DNA of 39,113 bases, from assembly GCA_022841345.1 (NCBI GenBank), contig JALHRR010000046.1, forward strand, positions 1 to 39,113, in the 5' to 3' direction. Positions 8,624-17,577 of the stretch are shown in pieces; the first letter of the stretch is position 1, and each line of letters starts with the position of its first letter. The position numbers and the translations under genes were made by a program. Source of the stretch: Saprospiraceae bacterium (GTDB lineage: Bacteria; Bacteroidota; Bacteroidia; Chitinophagales; Saprospiraceae). The notes under the pieces were generated by a model, which saw only the letters and a list, made by a program, of their open reading frames with translations, was not told the origin of the DNA and made no database searches.

Positions 8624-8661
8624 ATCAAAAAAAAATCCTCACTACAGAATAGTGAGGATTT
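8624..8661 (-). terminator. Rho-independent terminator of gldJ, abutting murF
   Basis: Read on the minus strand, a perfect 12-bp stem (AAATCCTCACTA / TAGTGAGGATTT) with a 5-nt loop is followed by a long T run. The run ends only 3-4 nt before the murF ATG at 8623. It is a textbook intrinsic terminator for gldJ, oddly placed in what would be the murF ribosome-binding region. Confidence 0.85.
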
Positions 8662-8681
8662 GAAATATTTTATACAATAAA

Positions 8682-10184
8682 TTATTTGAATCTTCTTTTC
8701 GGTGCCTTTGTTTTGCGGCTGAATTCGTGACCTCCGGTATCTTCATTACCGGCAGAGCTTCCTACTCTTTGCATTGCGCAACGGAATCCGATAGTCTTAT
8801 CTGCTTTATCTTCGTCCTTAAATCTACGGGTACCAGGAGACAACCAATAAAGTCTGTCTGCCCAACTGCCGCCTTTTATGACTCTGGACTTTTCGTTGAT
8901 TAAACTAGTTTCTCCATACAAGTATTGAACCTCAGAATCGGAGTCACCATCTTTATAATTAGCAAGATCTACAGACTTATAGTTTTCTCTAAGCGCAACT
9001 ATAGAATCCACTTCTGGTTCTCTTTGAAGCCTTCCTAAACTATCTTTTTCTATTGGATTTCCATCCTCATCTCTTTGTAACTGAGTAAATCTGTTACCTC
9101 TGAAAGGATTTAAGTCGTGGTTATCCGGATCTCTTAATGTTTCACTTGTCATTGGTCTGTAAATATCAAGTGTCCACTCATTTACATTCCCTGCCATATT
9201 ATAGAGGCCAAAATCATTCGGCCATCCTTGTCGAACTGCCTGAGGAAATGATGCCTTATCGTTCAGCTTACCTGCGATACCCATGTAATCACCGCCGCTG
9301 ATTTTATAATTAGCCAACATTTTACCCTGATGCTTGTCTCTTCTTTTATATCTTGGAGAAGCACCATTCCATGGGTAGATTCTTCTGTCAGAAATAATTT
9401 CATCCTTTTTAGAAACTTGATTTCCCTGAAGTGCAAGGGCTGCATATTCCCACTCTGCTTCAGTTGGAAGTCTGTAGGCAGGCAATAATATACCATCCTC
9501 AAAACGAACAGGTCTTTCACCGCCTGTAGTTTGATCTTTCAGATTCTTTTTAACATTTCCTTCATACTGACCAAAAAGGTAAGAACCAGTATTGAAGTTG
9601 TCAGCATCTTTTTCTTCTGCGTTCGGATTTAATATACCTCTTTCTACAAGTAGCATATTATTTACGCGGTCTGTTCTCCATTTGCAGTAATCTTCTGCTT
9701 GCTTCCAGTTTACTCCAACTACGGGGTAATCATCGTAGGACGGGTGACGGAAATAAGATTCAACCATAGGTTCATTGAAGGCTAATTCTTCTCTCCATAC
9801 CAAAGTATCCGGAAGTGTTGCTCTCCAAACTGATGGATAAGATTCGCCGAAGACGCGATTAGTATAAAATACATATTCGCGGTAATCAATATTAGCTACT
9901 TCTGTTTCATCCATATAAAAAGATGAAACTGTCACTCTCCTTGAAACATTGTCCCATTCGAAAGTAACATCTTGTCCTGTAACTCCCATTGCAAAAGTTC
10001 CACCTTCAATCAATACAAGATTGGGTCCTGTAATTTGGCCTTCATAGTCCAATTTTTCAAAACCTCCCCATTTTTGATCATTGTAAGCCCACCCAGTCGT
10101 TGCAGAACGCTCAGATTTCTTACAGGCAGTGCCCAGTACAACCATCAAAACGGCCATCAGGCCTAATTTTACCGTATGCTTCAT
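8682..10184 (-). CDS. gldJ: Gliding motility/T9SS lipoprotein GldJ
   Basis: A roughly 500-residue outer-membrane lipoprotein needed for gliding and type IX secretion in flavobacteria. The N-terminus (MKHTVKLGL to VVLGTACKK) is a lipoprotein signal peptide with the lipidated Cys at about 21. The rest is a SUMF1/formylglycine-generating-enzyme fold, with LIEGGTFAMG, DETEVANIDYREYV, RLPTEAEWEYAA, MAGNVNEWT, VIKGGSWADR and IGFRCAM in order. In GldJ/GldK this fold is structural rather than enzymatic. The frame extends to a TTG at 10229, but a -7 box inside that extension and the signal peptide place the start at ATG 10184. GldJ is preferred over GldK because the gene neighbours porU/porV. Confidence 0.88.
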   Translation of the reverse strand: MKHTVKLGLMAVLMVVLGTACKKSERSATTGWAYNDQKWGGFEKLDYEGQITGPNLVLIEGGTFAMGVTGQDVTFEWDNVSRRVTVSSFYMDETEVANIDYREYVFYTNRVFGESYPSVWRATLPDTLVWREELAFNEPMVESYFRHPSYDDYPVVGVNWKQAEDYCKWRTDRVNNMLLVERGILNPNAEEKDADNFNTGSYLFGQYEGNVKKNLKDQTTGGERPVRFEDGILLPAYRLPTEAEWEYAALALQGNQVSKKDEIISDRRIYPWNGASPRYKRRDKHQGKMLANYKISGGDYMGIAGKLNDKASFPQAVRQGWPNDFGLYNMAGNVNEWTLDIYRPMTSETLRDPDNHDLNPFRGNRFTQLQRDEDGNPIEKDSLGRLQREPEVDSIVALRENYKSVDLANYKDGDSDSEVQYLYGETSLINEKSRVIKGGSWADRLYWLSPGTRRFKDEDKADKTIGFRCAMQRVGSSAGNEDTGGHEFSRKTKAPKRRFK

Positions 10185-10207
10185 TCCAATTAGATTTTTT
10201 AGACGCA

Positions 10208-10215
10208 CAAAGATA
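10208..10215 (-). promoter_or_regulatory. -7 promoter box of gldJ
   Basis: Minus-strand TATCTTTG matches TAnnTTTG and lies 23 bp upstream of ATG 10184. It sits inside the TTG-initiated N-terminal extension, arguing against that extension. No good -33 TTG is seen. Confidence 0.5.
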
Positions 10216-10431
10216 GATTTAATTCTCAAAAAATAATCTCTTATGATCTTAGTACATAATAAAAATATTTTTCCCTGATGATTTGATCATCCTGACTAGT
10301 TGCAAAAACCTTATATGCCAAATATTATTGTGTTGAATTCAGCATTTAACGAATCCCCGGATATATTATATGTTGTTCAATTACAAATGGGAGTAGTTAT
10401 TCTTTTATCTTATTGATTTACAGGGAGTTTA

Positions 10432-11448
10432 TTATCTATATAATTGAAAACAATCGCTAATATCAATTCCTTCTTTTCCCTGATTGAGTTGCATGACAAA
10501 ACTGATTTCATGGGATCCGCCTGAGGCACTATATAATTTGGAGACCGTAAAATCGTAAGAATAAGTAATTTTAAATTGTTCATATCTGGTCCCCAGAGCA
10601 AAAATAATGGCATCCGGATTTCTTCCTGCCTGACGATACCAGAGTCCACCCATCACTGGTCCGAATGTTGCCATTGTTCCAATGTTAAGCTGTGTAAATG
10701 CACCTTGTTTGACAAAAAGAAATGCAGGTGATAAATATGATCTTGAATTTTTCTTTCCATAAAATTGTCTGTCCAGTGGAATTTCAGCCCCTCCATGAAG
10801 GGTTATTCTGAGTGGTAATCCTCTTTCGATGCCACTTGTTGGGTTTTCTATAAATCCCAAATCCGGGCCATTTACATGTTTTAGGGATACTCCACCATAA
10901 AATTGCCTTGAATATACAAGCAATCCTGCACCTATGTCCAAAGCTAAGGTTGTTAGCTGATCCGGCTCAATTTCATTGCTGGGAATAGGGACACCGCCCG
11001 GAGTTGTGTATCCAAACTCAGGATCTATCTGATCCAAAAATATTAGTTTAGACCAATCAAGGGTTGGACTAATAAAGCCGGCTTCCACTCCAAGCCTTGC
11101 ATATAATTCTCTGCCCAATTGCACCCTGTAAGAATAAAGACCTGTTAAATTGTAGGTCCTGAATACACCCCGACCCGCATCATCTGCCAGTGCAAATACA
11201 CCAAATCCACTATTCAGCGATGGCACATACTGATCATAAGATAAAGCATAAGTGACATATGCCTGATTTATGGAAGGCCATTGATTTCGGTAATTAATAG
11301 CCATCATCCCCCCATGGCTATTGCCGGTAAATGCCGGATTGATCTGCAGAGGTGCTGCATAAAACTGACTGAAAACAGGATCCTGCGCCGCAGTTTCCAA
11401 TCCTAAAATGCTACAACCAAGAAATACCAACCATAAATATCTTTTCAT
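10432..11448 (-). CDS. PorP/SprF family outer-membrane protein
   Basis: A 338-residue barrel protein with a signal peptide (residues 1-24, ending ETAAQ) followed by the family hallmark DPVFSQFYAAPLQINPAFTG. Further conserved segments are AINYRNQWPSI, SYDQYVPSLNSGFGV and the closing strand HEISFVMQL. PorP/SprF proteins are outer-membrane partners of the T9SS; SprF-type paralogues help secrete or retain cargo with type-B C-terminal domains such as SprB. Here it precedes gldJ on the same strand and is divergent from porU. Canonical PorP sits with porKLMN, absent here, so this is more likely an SprF-like paralogue. Start: ATG 11448 rather than TTG 11457. Confidence 0.87.
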   Translation of the reverse strand: MKRYLWLVFLGCSILGLETAAQDPVFSQFYAAPLQINPAFTGNSHGGMMAINYRNQWPSINQAYVTYALSYDQYVPSLNSGFGVFALADDAGRGVFRTYNLTGLYSYRVQLGRELYARLGVEAGFISPTLDWSKLIFLDQIDPEFGYTTPGGVPIPSNEIEPDQLTTLALDIGAGLLVYSRQFYGGVSLKHVNGPDLGFIENPTSGIERGLPLRITLHGGAEIPLDRQFYGKKNSRSYLSPAFLFVKQGAFTQLNIGTMATFGPVMGGLWYRQAGRNPDAIIFALGTRYEQFKITYSYDFTVSKLYSASGGSHEISFVMQLNQGKEGIDISDCFQLYR

Positions 11449-11562
11449 GCAATGCAATTATTGAATGCGAAATTAAACTATATGTCACGTTATGACGTAT
11501 TCTGATGACAATAAGATTTGAAAGCACTACGTTCACTGTTTCAATAAAGAAAATTATCGAAG

Positions 11563-11570
11563 TACCTTTG
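11563..11570 (+). promoter_or_regulatory. -7 promoter box of porU
   Basis: TACCTTTG matches TAnnTTTG and ends 23 bp before the porU ATG at 11594. A matching -33 TTG is not evident. Confidence 0.5.
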
Positions 11571-11593
11571 CAAAATACAAACATAACAAGCGA

Positions 11594-14500
11594 ATGGTGA
11601 AATTATTATATTCATATTTGTTTATCCTATTTTTTGTTTCAATTTCTTCGGCCCAAAATTTTACAATCTCAAAGAGACTCAACTGGGCAGATACGCCGGA
11701 CAGCATAAAAATTGATGAAGAAAATTTTATATACGTCTGGAGTTTTGAAAATGGAACCTATTCTTCTGATTTTCCGGATTTGCCTTCAGTTTCTGAGCGA
11801 ATTGAAGTTGGAAGATATACCTATAAAGCTGAGTTAAGGTATTCGGAAACCTCAGCAATTGACCTGACCTTACAGCCAGAATCCGCCCAACAAATTGCAG
11901 ATAGCATCAGCATCGATGTGATGTTGGTAAGAGATAAAGGTTTGTTTTTTTTAGCCTATCAATTCCTGCCCATCTTCAGGCAGGGTAATAGTTTTGTAAA
12001 ACTTGATTCTTTTACAATTGACTTTATTGCTACCGGAGAATGGGAAGGGAATAATGGGACTCCCAAAAAAGTCAACTCAGTTCTCAGAACCGGTACTTTT
12101 TTCAAAATGGCAGTATCAGGGTATGGAATACACAAAATCGACTTTGATCAACTTAAGAAAATTGGTATAGACCCTGAGCGAATTGATCCCAGACATATCA
12201 AGATTTATAGTAATGGGGGGGGGATGCTTCCTGAAGCGAACAGTATAGAAAGGGTGGATGACCTCGAGGAAATAGCCATAATAATAACAGGTGAAGCAGA
12301 TGGAAAATTTGACCGTAGTGATTTTATCCTATTTTTTGCTGAAGGCCCCGATGAGCTCCAGGCATTGAATTTGGAAAAGAGGATGAGCTACGTGAAAAAC
12401 CTTTACGATGTCAAAAATCACTATTTCATAAATGCGGAAGGAAGTAACGGGCGGCGGGTCTCCCCTGCAATGCAAGCTCAATCCGGCACTTATACTTCGC
12501 AGGCATTTGATGATGTCATCAGACTTGAAGAAGAAAAAGTCAATCTCGGGCATATTTCACAATATACAAGTGGCTCAGGCAAGAATTGGTACGGAGACTT
12601 CTTCAGAAATCAAAGAGAAAAGGATTACAATGATATTTTTAACTTTCCGGGATTACTTACTACTGACACTGTAAGAATATATTCACAATTTGTCGCCAGG
12701 AGTGAGAGTTCGTCAAGATACAGACTAATTATAAATGGGAATATTACTTTACAGAGCAACATTATTTCTTCCACTTCTCTGGGAGGATCAGAATCCAATT
12801 ACGGCCATGTAGGTACCATTAATAATCGATTTCTTTCCAATCAGGACAAGATTTCTGTTAAATTAGAATATCCGTCCATCGGAAGTTTTTATAGTGAAGG
12901 CTGGCTTGATTTTATTGAAATATGTGCAAGAAGAAGACTTCAATTTAATGGAAATCAGGTATTGTTCAGAGATTTTAAATCTTTGGAGGCGCCGTTTACT
13001 ACATACTCCATTGCAGGAATCAACAATAATACAGAAGTCTGGGATATCAGCAATCCATTAATGCCGCAGGCAATCACGTTAGACATTCAGGGTGCAGCAG
13101 GTACATTTCACTACGAAAGTGAAGAACTCAAACAATTTGTAATGTTTGACAGAAGTAATATTACTATGGTTCCGGAACCCGCAGGACCTGTACTTAATCA
13201 AAATTTGCATTCAATCTTAAGTACTGATTTGTTGATTATATATCACTCAGATCTTGAATCTGAAGCATTCAGACTGGCGGATTTTAGAAGAAATCATTCA
13301 GGGCTGGAGGTAACCACTGCTGAAATATCTCAGGTGTATAATGAATTTTCCGGTGGGAGTCAGGATATAACGGCTATCCGGGATTTTGCAAAAATGATAT
13401 ATGACAGAGATGTCTCCTTCAACTATCTGTTATTGTTTGGTGATGCTACATTTGACTATAAGGGTATTCTTGAATATTCAGGTCCAAAAAACTGGATACC
13501 TACCTGGCAGTCTGAGACATCCAGAGATCCGGTCAATTCTTTTCCTTCCGATGACTATTTTGCCTTGTTGGATAATAATGAAGGAGCAGTTTTAAGGGGA
13601 GCTATAGATATTGCAGTGGGCAGGCTTCCGGTAAATTCATTAAGCTTAGCTTCGACAGTAGTCAATAAAATTATAAAATATGAGACTGATCCTGAAACCT
13701 TAGGGGATTGGAGACTCAATGTTACTATGATAGCTGATGATGAAGACAATAATCGTCACATCAATGATGCTGACAAAATAGCAACGGAAATCGCTCAAAA
13801 ATACCCGGTATTTAATACAGATAAGATTTATTTCGATGCTTACCCACAGGTTTTCACTCCTGGTGGACAAAGATATCCTGCTGCCAAAGCAGCTATTAAT
13901 CAAAATATATTCAAAGGTCAGTTGGTTCTGAATTATTTAGGACATGGCGGAGCTACAGGATTGGCACAGGAGAGAGTTGTGGAAGTGAGCGATATCAATA
14001 ACTGGAGGAACCCCGTTAAGATGCCACTTATTGTGACAGCCACCTGTACCTTTTCATCCTTTGATGACCAAAGCCGCGTCTCAGCCGGAGAGTTATCACT
14101 TTTTAATCCGAATGGAGGCGCAATTGCCCTGTTTACTACCACGAGGGCGGTGTATGCCCATCATAATGCACGCCTTACATCTTCTGTATTCAACACTATT
14201 TTTGAAAGAAGAAATGGAAAGTTTGACAGGATCGGAGAAGTGATGAGGAAGGCGAAAAATGCCAACAGTACTGACACAAGTGATACTAATGCCAGGAAAT
14301 TTACGCTTTTGGGTGACCCAACATTGCAATTGGCGATTCCTTTCTATGATGTAAGAACTACAAGGATAAATGGAAAAAATATCAATCCTGCACAATTGGA
14401 TACTATTAAGGCATTGGGAAAATATACTATAGAAGGCGAAATCGTAGATGCGAACGGACAACTGCTGGAATGGTTTAATGGAAAAGTTATCCCTACCATA

Positions 14501-15445
14501 TATGATAAAGAAGTGACACTGCAGACCCTGGGCCAGGATTCAGGCAGCGGAGTTCGGAACTTTAATATTCAGCAGAATGTCATTTTTAAAGGCGCAGCGA
14601 GTGTGGTTAATGGAAGATTTAGTTTCACATTTATTGTGCCCAAAGATATAAACTACGCTTTTGGTAAGGGTAAAATCAGCTACTATGCATCCAACGAAAA
14701 TCTCCAGGATGCAGGAGGGTTCTTCAAGGATTTTATTGTAGGAGGCACTTCTGACAATTCAGAGCTTTCAAGTGAAAGACCTACTGTACAACTGTTCATG
14801 AATGATGAAAATTTTGTATTCGGAGGGATCACCAATGCCTCACCTATATTATTAGCGAAGTTGCAAGCACCGAATGGTATTAATGTTACAGGTACATCAA
14901 TCGGGCATGATCTTTCCGGCATATTGAACGAGGACGAAAAGAATGCATTCGTGCTCAATAATTTTTATGAAGGAGAATTAGATGATTACACACGCGGAAC
15001 TGTCAGATATCCATTGTCAAAATTGACTCCTGGTCTTTATAAAATTAAAGTTAAAGCCTGGGACGCAGTCAATAAATCAGGAGAAGGCTACCTGGAATTC
15101 ACTGTAGTCAATGATGATGAGTTTGTTATCAAGAACTTATTGAATTATCCAAATCCCTTTAACCGGAATACCCGCATAGAATTTGAACATAATCATCCTT
15201 TTAGCCCTATTGATGTTCAGGTACAGATTTTCTCTGTATCAGGTCAATTAGTTAAAAGTATTGAACAGAATATAATTCCTGAGGGATACCTCGTTAGAGA
15301 CATTCATTGGGATGGCAGGGATGAGTATGGGCAGAAACTGGCAAACGGCGTTTATATATATAAAATGAAGGTAAGCATGCTGGGGCTCGATGGTAGTCGA
15401 AAAACTACAGAGTCGGAATTTCAAAAGATGGTTATCCTAAACTAA
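11594..15445 (+). CDS. porU: T9SS C-terminal signal peptidase/sortase PorU
   Basis: A 1283-residue surface protease of the gingipain C25 family. It removes the C-terminal sorting domain of T9SS cargo and attaches the cargo to the cell surface, working in a complex with PorV. The signal peptide covers about residues 1-21 (ending SISSAQ). The caspase-like domain carries both expected catalytic residues: His784 in NYLGHGGATG and Cys818 in TATCTFSSFDD. Substrate-side segments such as LLLFGDATFDYKG and DDYFALLD precede them. A type-A T9SS C-terminal domain occupies about 1195-1283 (NYPNPFNRNTRIEF through NGVYIYKMKV). The gene leads a porU-porV pair with its own -7 box. Confidence 0.95.
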   Translation: MVKLLYSYLFILFFVSISSAQNFTISKRLNWADTPDSIKIDEENFIYVWSFENGTYSSDFPDLPSVSERIEVGRYTYKAELRYSETSAIDLTLQPESAQQIADSISIDVMLVRDKGLFFLAYQFLPIFRQGNSFVKLDSFTIDFIATGEWEGNNGTPKKVNSVLRTGTFFKMAVSGYGIHKIDFDQLKKIGIDPERIDPRHIKIYSNGGGMLPEANSIERVDDLEEIAIIITGEADGKFDRSDFILFFAEGPDELQALNLEKRMSYVKNLYDVKNHYFINAEGSNGRRVSPAMQAQSGTYTSQAFDDVIRLEEEKVNLGHISQYTSGSGKNWYGDFFRNQREKDYNDIFNFPGLLTTDTVRIYSQFVARSESSSRYRLIINGNITLQSNIISSTSLGGSESNYGHVGTINNRFLSNQDKISVKLEYPSIGSFYSEGWLDFIEICARRRLQFNGNQVLFRDFKSLEAPFTTYSIAGINNNTEVWDISNPLMPQAITLDIQGAAGTFHYESEELKQFVMFDRSNITMVPEPAGPVLNQNLHSILSTDLLIIYHSDLESEAFRLADFRRNHSGLEVTTAEISQVYNEFSGGSQDITAIRDFAKMIYDRDVSFNYLLLFGDATFDYKGILEYSGPKNWIPTWQSETSRDPVNSFPSDDYFALLDNNEGAVLRGAIDIAVGRLPVNSLSLASTVVNKIIKYETDPETLGDWRLNVTMIADDEDNNRHINDADKIATEIAQKYPVFNTDKIYFDAYPQVFTPGGQRYPAAKAAINQNIFKGQLVLNYLGHGGATGLAQERVVEVSDINNWRNPVKMPLIVTATCTFSSFDDQSRVSAGELSLFNPNGGAIALFTTTRAVYAHHNARLTSSVFNTIFERRNGKFDRIGEVMRKAKNANSTDTSDTNARKFTLLGDPTLQLAIPFYDVRTTRINGKNINPAQLDTIKALGKYTIEGEIVDANGQLLEWFNGKVIPTIYDKEVTLQTLGQDSGSGVRNFNIQQNVIFKGAASVVNGRFSFTFIVPKDINYAFGKGKISYYASNENLQDAGGFFKDFIVGGTSDNSELSSERPTVQLFMNDENFVFGGITNASPILLAKLQAPNGINVTGTSIGHDLSGILNEDEKNAFVLNNFYEGELDDYTRGTVRYPLSKLTPGLYKIKVKAWDAVNKSGEGYLEFTVVNDDEFVIKNLLNYPNPFNRNTRIEFEHNHPFSPIDVQVQIFSVSGQLVKSIEQNIIPEGYLVRDIHWDGRDEYGQKLANGVYIYKMKVSMLGLDGSRKTTESEFQKMVILN

Positions 15446-15478
15446 GATCAACAGGCAATAAAAAATATAAATTGTCAT

Positions 15479-15486
15479 TATATTTG
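15479..15486 (+). promoter_or_regulatory. -7 promoter box of porV
   Basis: TATATTTG matches TAnnTTTG, 35 bp upstream of the porV ATG at 15522, inside the 76-bp porU-porV gap. It suggests porV can be transcribed independently of porU. Confidence 0.45.
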
Positions 15487-15521
15487 CGAATCAAATTTCA
15501 GTACGAGTATAAAATTCCAAA

Positions 15522-16763
15522 ATGAACAAGATTTCCACACTGTATTTATCAGTATTTTTATTTTCCGCTTTCAGCTCATTTGCTCAGTCCACACCTTGTC
15601 TTTTAGACGCAAATGGCAGATATAGATTACCTGATGGTTCTCCATGTCCCAATGCAATTGTGACAACAGTGAGTTTTCTGACTATCGCACCGGATGCACG
15701 TGCCGGCGGTATGGGTGATGCCGGTATGGCTACTTCTGCCGATGCTAATTCATTAGCATACAATGATTCAAAAATTGTATTTGCTGAAGAAAAAATGGCA
15801 CTAACATTGAGTTATGTTCCATGGTTGAGAGCATTAGGACTGCAGGATATAGGAATGAGTTATGCAGGTTTCTACACAAAACTGGATGACAGGCAGGCTA
15901 TTGGTGCCAGCTTAAGATATTTTACGCTGGGCTCTATTGAGTTTCTTGATATTGAAGGCCAGTCGCTTGGTATGGGCAAACCCAATGAATTTGAAGTAAA
16001 AGTTGCCTATGCAAGAAAGCTTTCCGAAAATTTCAGTGCAGCCATTGCTCCAAAATTTATATTTTCTGATTTGGCATCAGGTCAGCGTACGGTAGATGGC
16101 GGATCCGGGGATCTGATTAAAGTGGGGTTAGCTTTTGCAGCAGATATCTCAGTTACTTATCAGAAAACCATTCAGTCCAGCTTTAAAAGAGATGTAACCT
16201 TCGCTGCTGTATTATCAAACATAGGTAGTAAGATTGCTTACACCAGCACTGTTGCTGATATGTTGCCTGCAAATATCGGAATCGGATACGGATGGAGAGC
16301 ACATCTGGATGAAGCCAATACCTTTTTATTGACTTTAGATGTAAGAAAATTACTGGTTCCAACTCCCAAGCACAATTCTGATCCGGAGTTTGACGCAAAT
16401 GGTGATGGAATCGCAGATTACAGACAGTTAGGTACTTTTGAAGCTATATTTGGATCTTTTTCTGATGCTCCGGATGGATTTGCTGAAGAGCTGAGAGAAA
16501 TCACATATTCAATAGGTGCGGAATACTGGTATGATAATCAATTCGCAGTAAGATTGGGATATTTCTATGAGAATCCTTTGAAAGGTAACAGAAAATTTAT
16601 CACAGCAGGAATAGGTTTGAAATATAATATTTTTGGTATTAATCTATCCTATTTAGTGCCTACAAATAACCTCAGAAATCCGTTGGATAATACATTGAGA
16701 TTTACCCTGACCTTTGATTTTAGTAAAATGGGTGCTGACACAGCACCGGCAGGAGACATTTAA
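15522..16763 (+). CDS. porV: T9SS outer-membrane shuttle protein PorV (LptO)
   Basis: A 413-residue 14-strand-type barrel of the FadL-like PorV family. It accepts cargo from the Sov/SprA translocon and delivers it to PorU. Signal peptide is residues 1-21 (ending SSFAQ). The diagnostic N-terminal segment reads FLTIAPDARAGGMGDAGMA, then LAYNDSKIVF and LSYVPWLRAL. The C-terminus ends with alternating strands (NTLRFTLTFDF) plus a short tail. The order porU then porV matches other gliding Bacteroidota. The gene ends 20 bp before a bidirectional terminator shared with rnpB. Confidence 0.95.
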   Translation: MNKISTLYLSVFLFSAFSSFAQSTPCLLDANGRYRLPDGSPCPNAIVTTVSFLTIAPDARAGGMGDAGMATSADANSLAYNDSKIVFAEEKMALTLSYVPWLRALGLQDIGMSYAGFYTKLDDRQAIGASLRYFTLGSIEFLDIEGQSLGMGKPNEFEVKVAYARKLSENFSAAIAPKFIFSDLASGQRTVDGGSGDLIKVGLAFAADISVTYQKTIQSSFKRDVTFAAVLSNIGSKIAYTSTVADMLPANIGIGYGWRAHLDEANTFLLTLDVRKLLVPTPKHNSDPEFDANGDGIADYRQLGTFEAIFGSFSDAPDGFAEELREITYSIGAEYWYDNQFAVRLGYFYENPLKGNRKFITAGIGLKYNIFGINLSYLVPTNNLRNPLDNTLRFTLTFDFSKMGADTAPAGDI

Positions 16764-16783
16764 ATCCAGGGTTTAAAGAAATA

Positions 16784-16822
16784 AAAAAGCTCCGGCAACT
16801 CAATGAGATGCCGGAGCTTTTT
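16784..16822. terminator. Bidirectional terminator between porV and rnpB
   Basis: A 14-bp perfect stem (AAAAAGCTCCGGCA / TGCCGGAGCTTTTT) with an 11-nt loop. T tracts arise on both strands, so it can end porV from the left and RNase P RNA from the right. Confidence 0.88.
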
Positions 16823-16827
16823 AAATT

Positions 16828-17228
16828 GTGCAGAGCTATAAGCCGGATTCTGTCACCATTCATAGAATGGGTCCTATCATTTATCTGGTTCCGCCATCAC
16901 TGACGAAATCTATCTGCCTACCCCTTCAAACTGATGAATCATCAACCAGGCGAGCAACCCGGAATTTGTTCCCAAAATCTGGGAACAAAGATTTGAATGT
17001 ACATGGCATTTCAACCCACAAGGTTTACCTCAAGAGACAATTACTTGTCTCAGGCGTGAGCTCTTACCTCCCGTTTTCACCTTTACCCTGACAAGTCAGG
17101 GAAGTTTGTTTTCTGTTGCACTTTCTGTATCCCGCTAGTAGCGGAATCCCATCCGTTAGATGGTGTGGCGCTCTGCGTTGTCCGGACTTTCCTCCCTCTT
17201 TTAGGAGAGCGATAGGACACTCTGCAAT
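16828..17228 (-). ncRNA. rnpB: RNase P RNA (bacterial class A)
   Basis: The catalytic RNA of RNase P, which matures tRNA 5' ends. On the minus strand the universally conserved 5' core GAGGAAAGTCCGGAC is at about 17180-17194 and the 3' core ACAGAATCCGGCTTATAG at 16836-16853. The two ends pair as helix P1 (TGCAGAG at 17220-17226 with CTCTGCA at 16829-16835), fixing the limits to within a few bases and giving a length of about 400 nt. A near-consensus -7 box (TTTCTTTG, 17230-17237) lies immediately upstream. Short ORFs predicted inside are spurious. Confidence 0.95.
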
Positions 17229-17571
17229 GCAAAGAAACAGTTTTTATGTCAGCTTGAGTTCCATGCATTCTTATTTTATATGATAGAAAAGGTTTGAAAC
17301 CTTATTATTCACGCTCTTCACAATGTTGGTGGAAGTTGTTTGGAAGTGATGATATTGGAGTTAATTAAGATTGTGGGGGAAGTATAAACACATTTATCTT
17401 ATTAATATACCAATTATTTCCCATATATTTCGGCTTGAAAATGCCCGCCGATAGGGGTATTTGGCAATATTAATATGCTCTCTCTGATTTTTTTTATTGT
17501 AAAGTGCCTACACATATATAAAAACGTATATTTGCACCACTTTTTTAAAGTCTGGTATAATTAAATCACTT
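17229..17571. other. Intergenic region between rnpB and secDF
   Basis: About 340 bp without a gene between divergent rnpB and secDF. It contains the rnpB upstream region, a small palindrome (AAGGTTT G AAACCTT, 17289-17303) of unknown meaning and the secDF -7 box at its right end. Nothing else is recognisable. Confidence 0.7.
17527..17534 (+). promoter_or_regulatory. -7 promoter box of secDF
   Basis: TATATTTG matches TAnnTTTG and lies 43 bp before ATG 17578. The nearest upstream TTG (17497-17499) is 27 nt away, longer than the usual 19-21. Confidence 0.45.
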
Positions 17572-17577
17572 TTGACG

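Noticed and set aside
14096-14461. 121-aa minus-strand ORF
   Set aside because: Antisense inside porU; no homology signal and codon pattern dictated by the porU frame.
16828-17268. Two small ORFs (87 aa on the plus strand, 61 aa on the minus strand)
   Set aside because: Both lie in or across the RNase P RNA gene, whose conserved cores and P1 pairing are clear.
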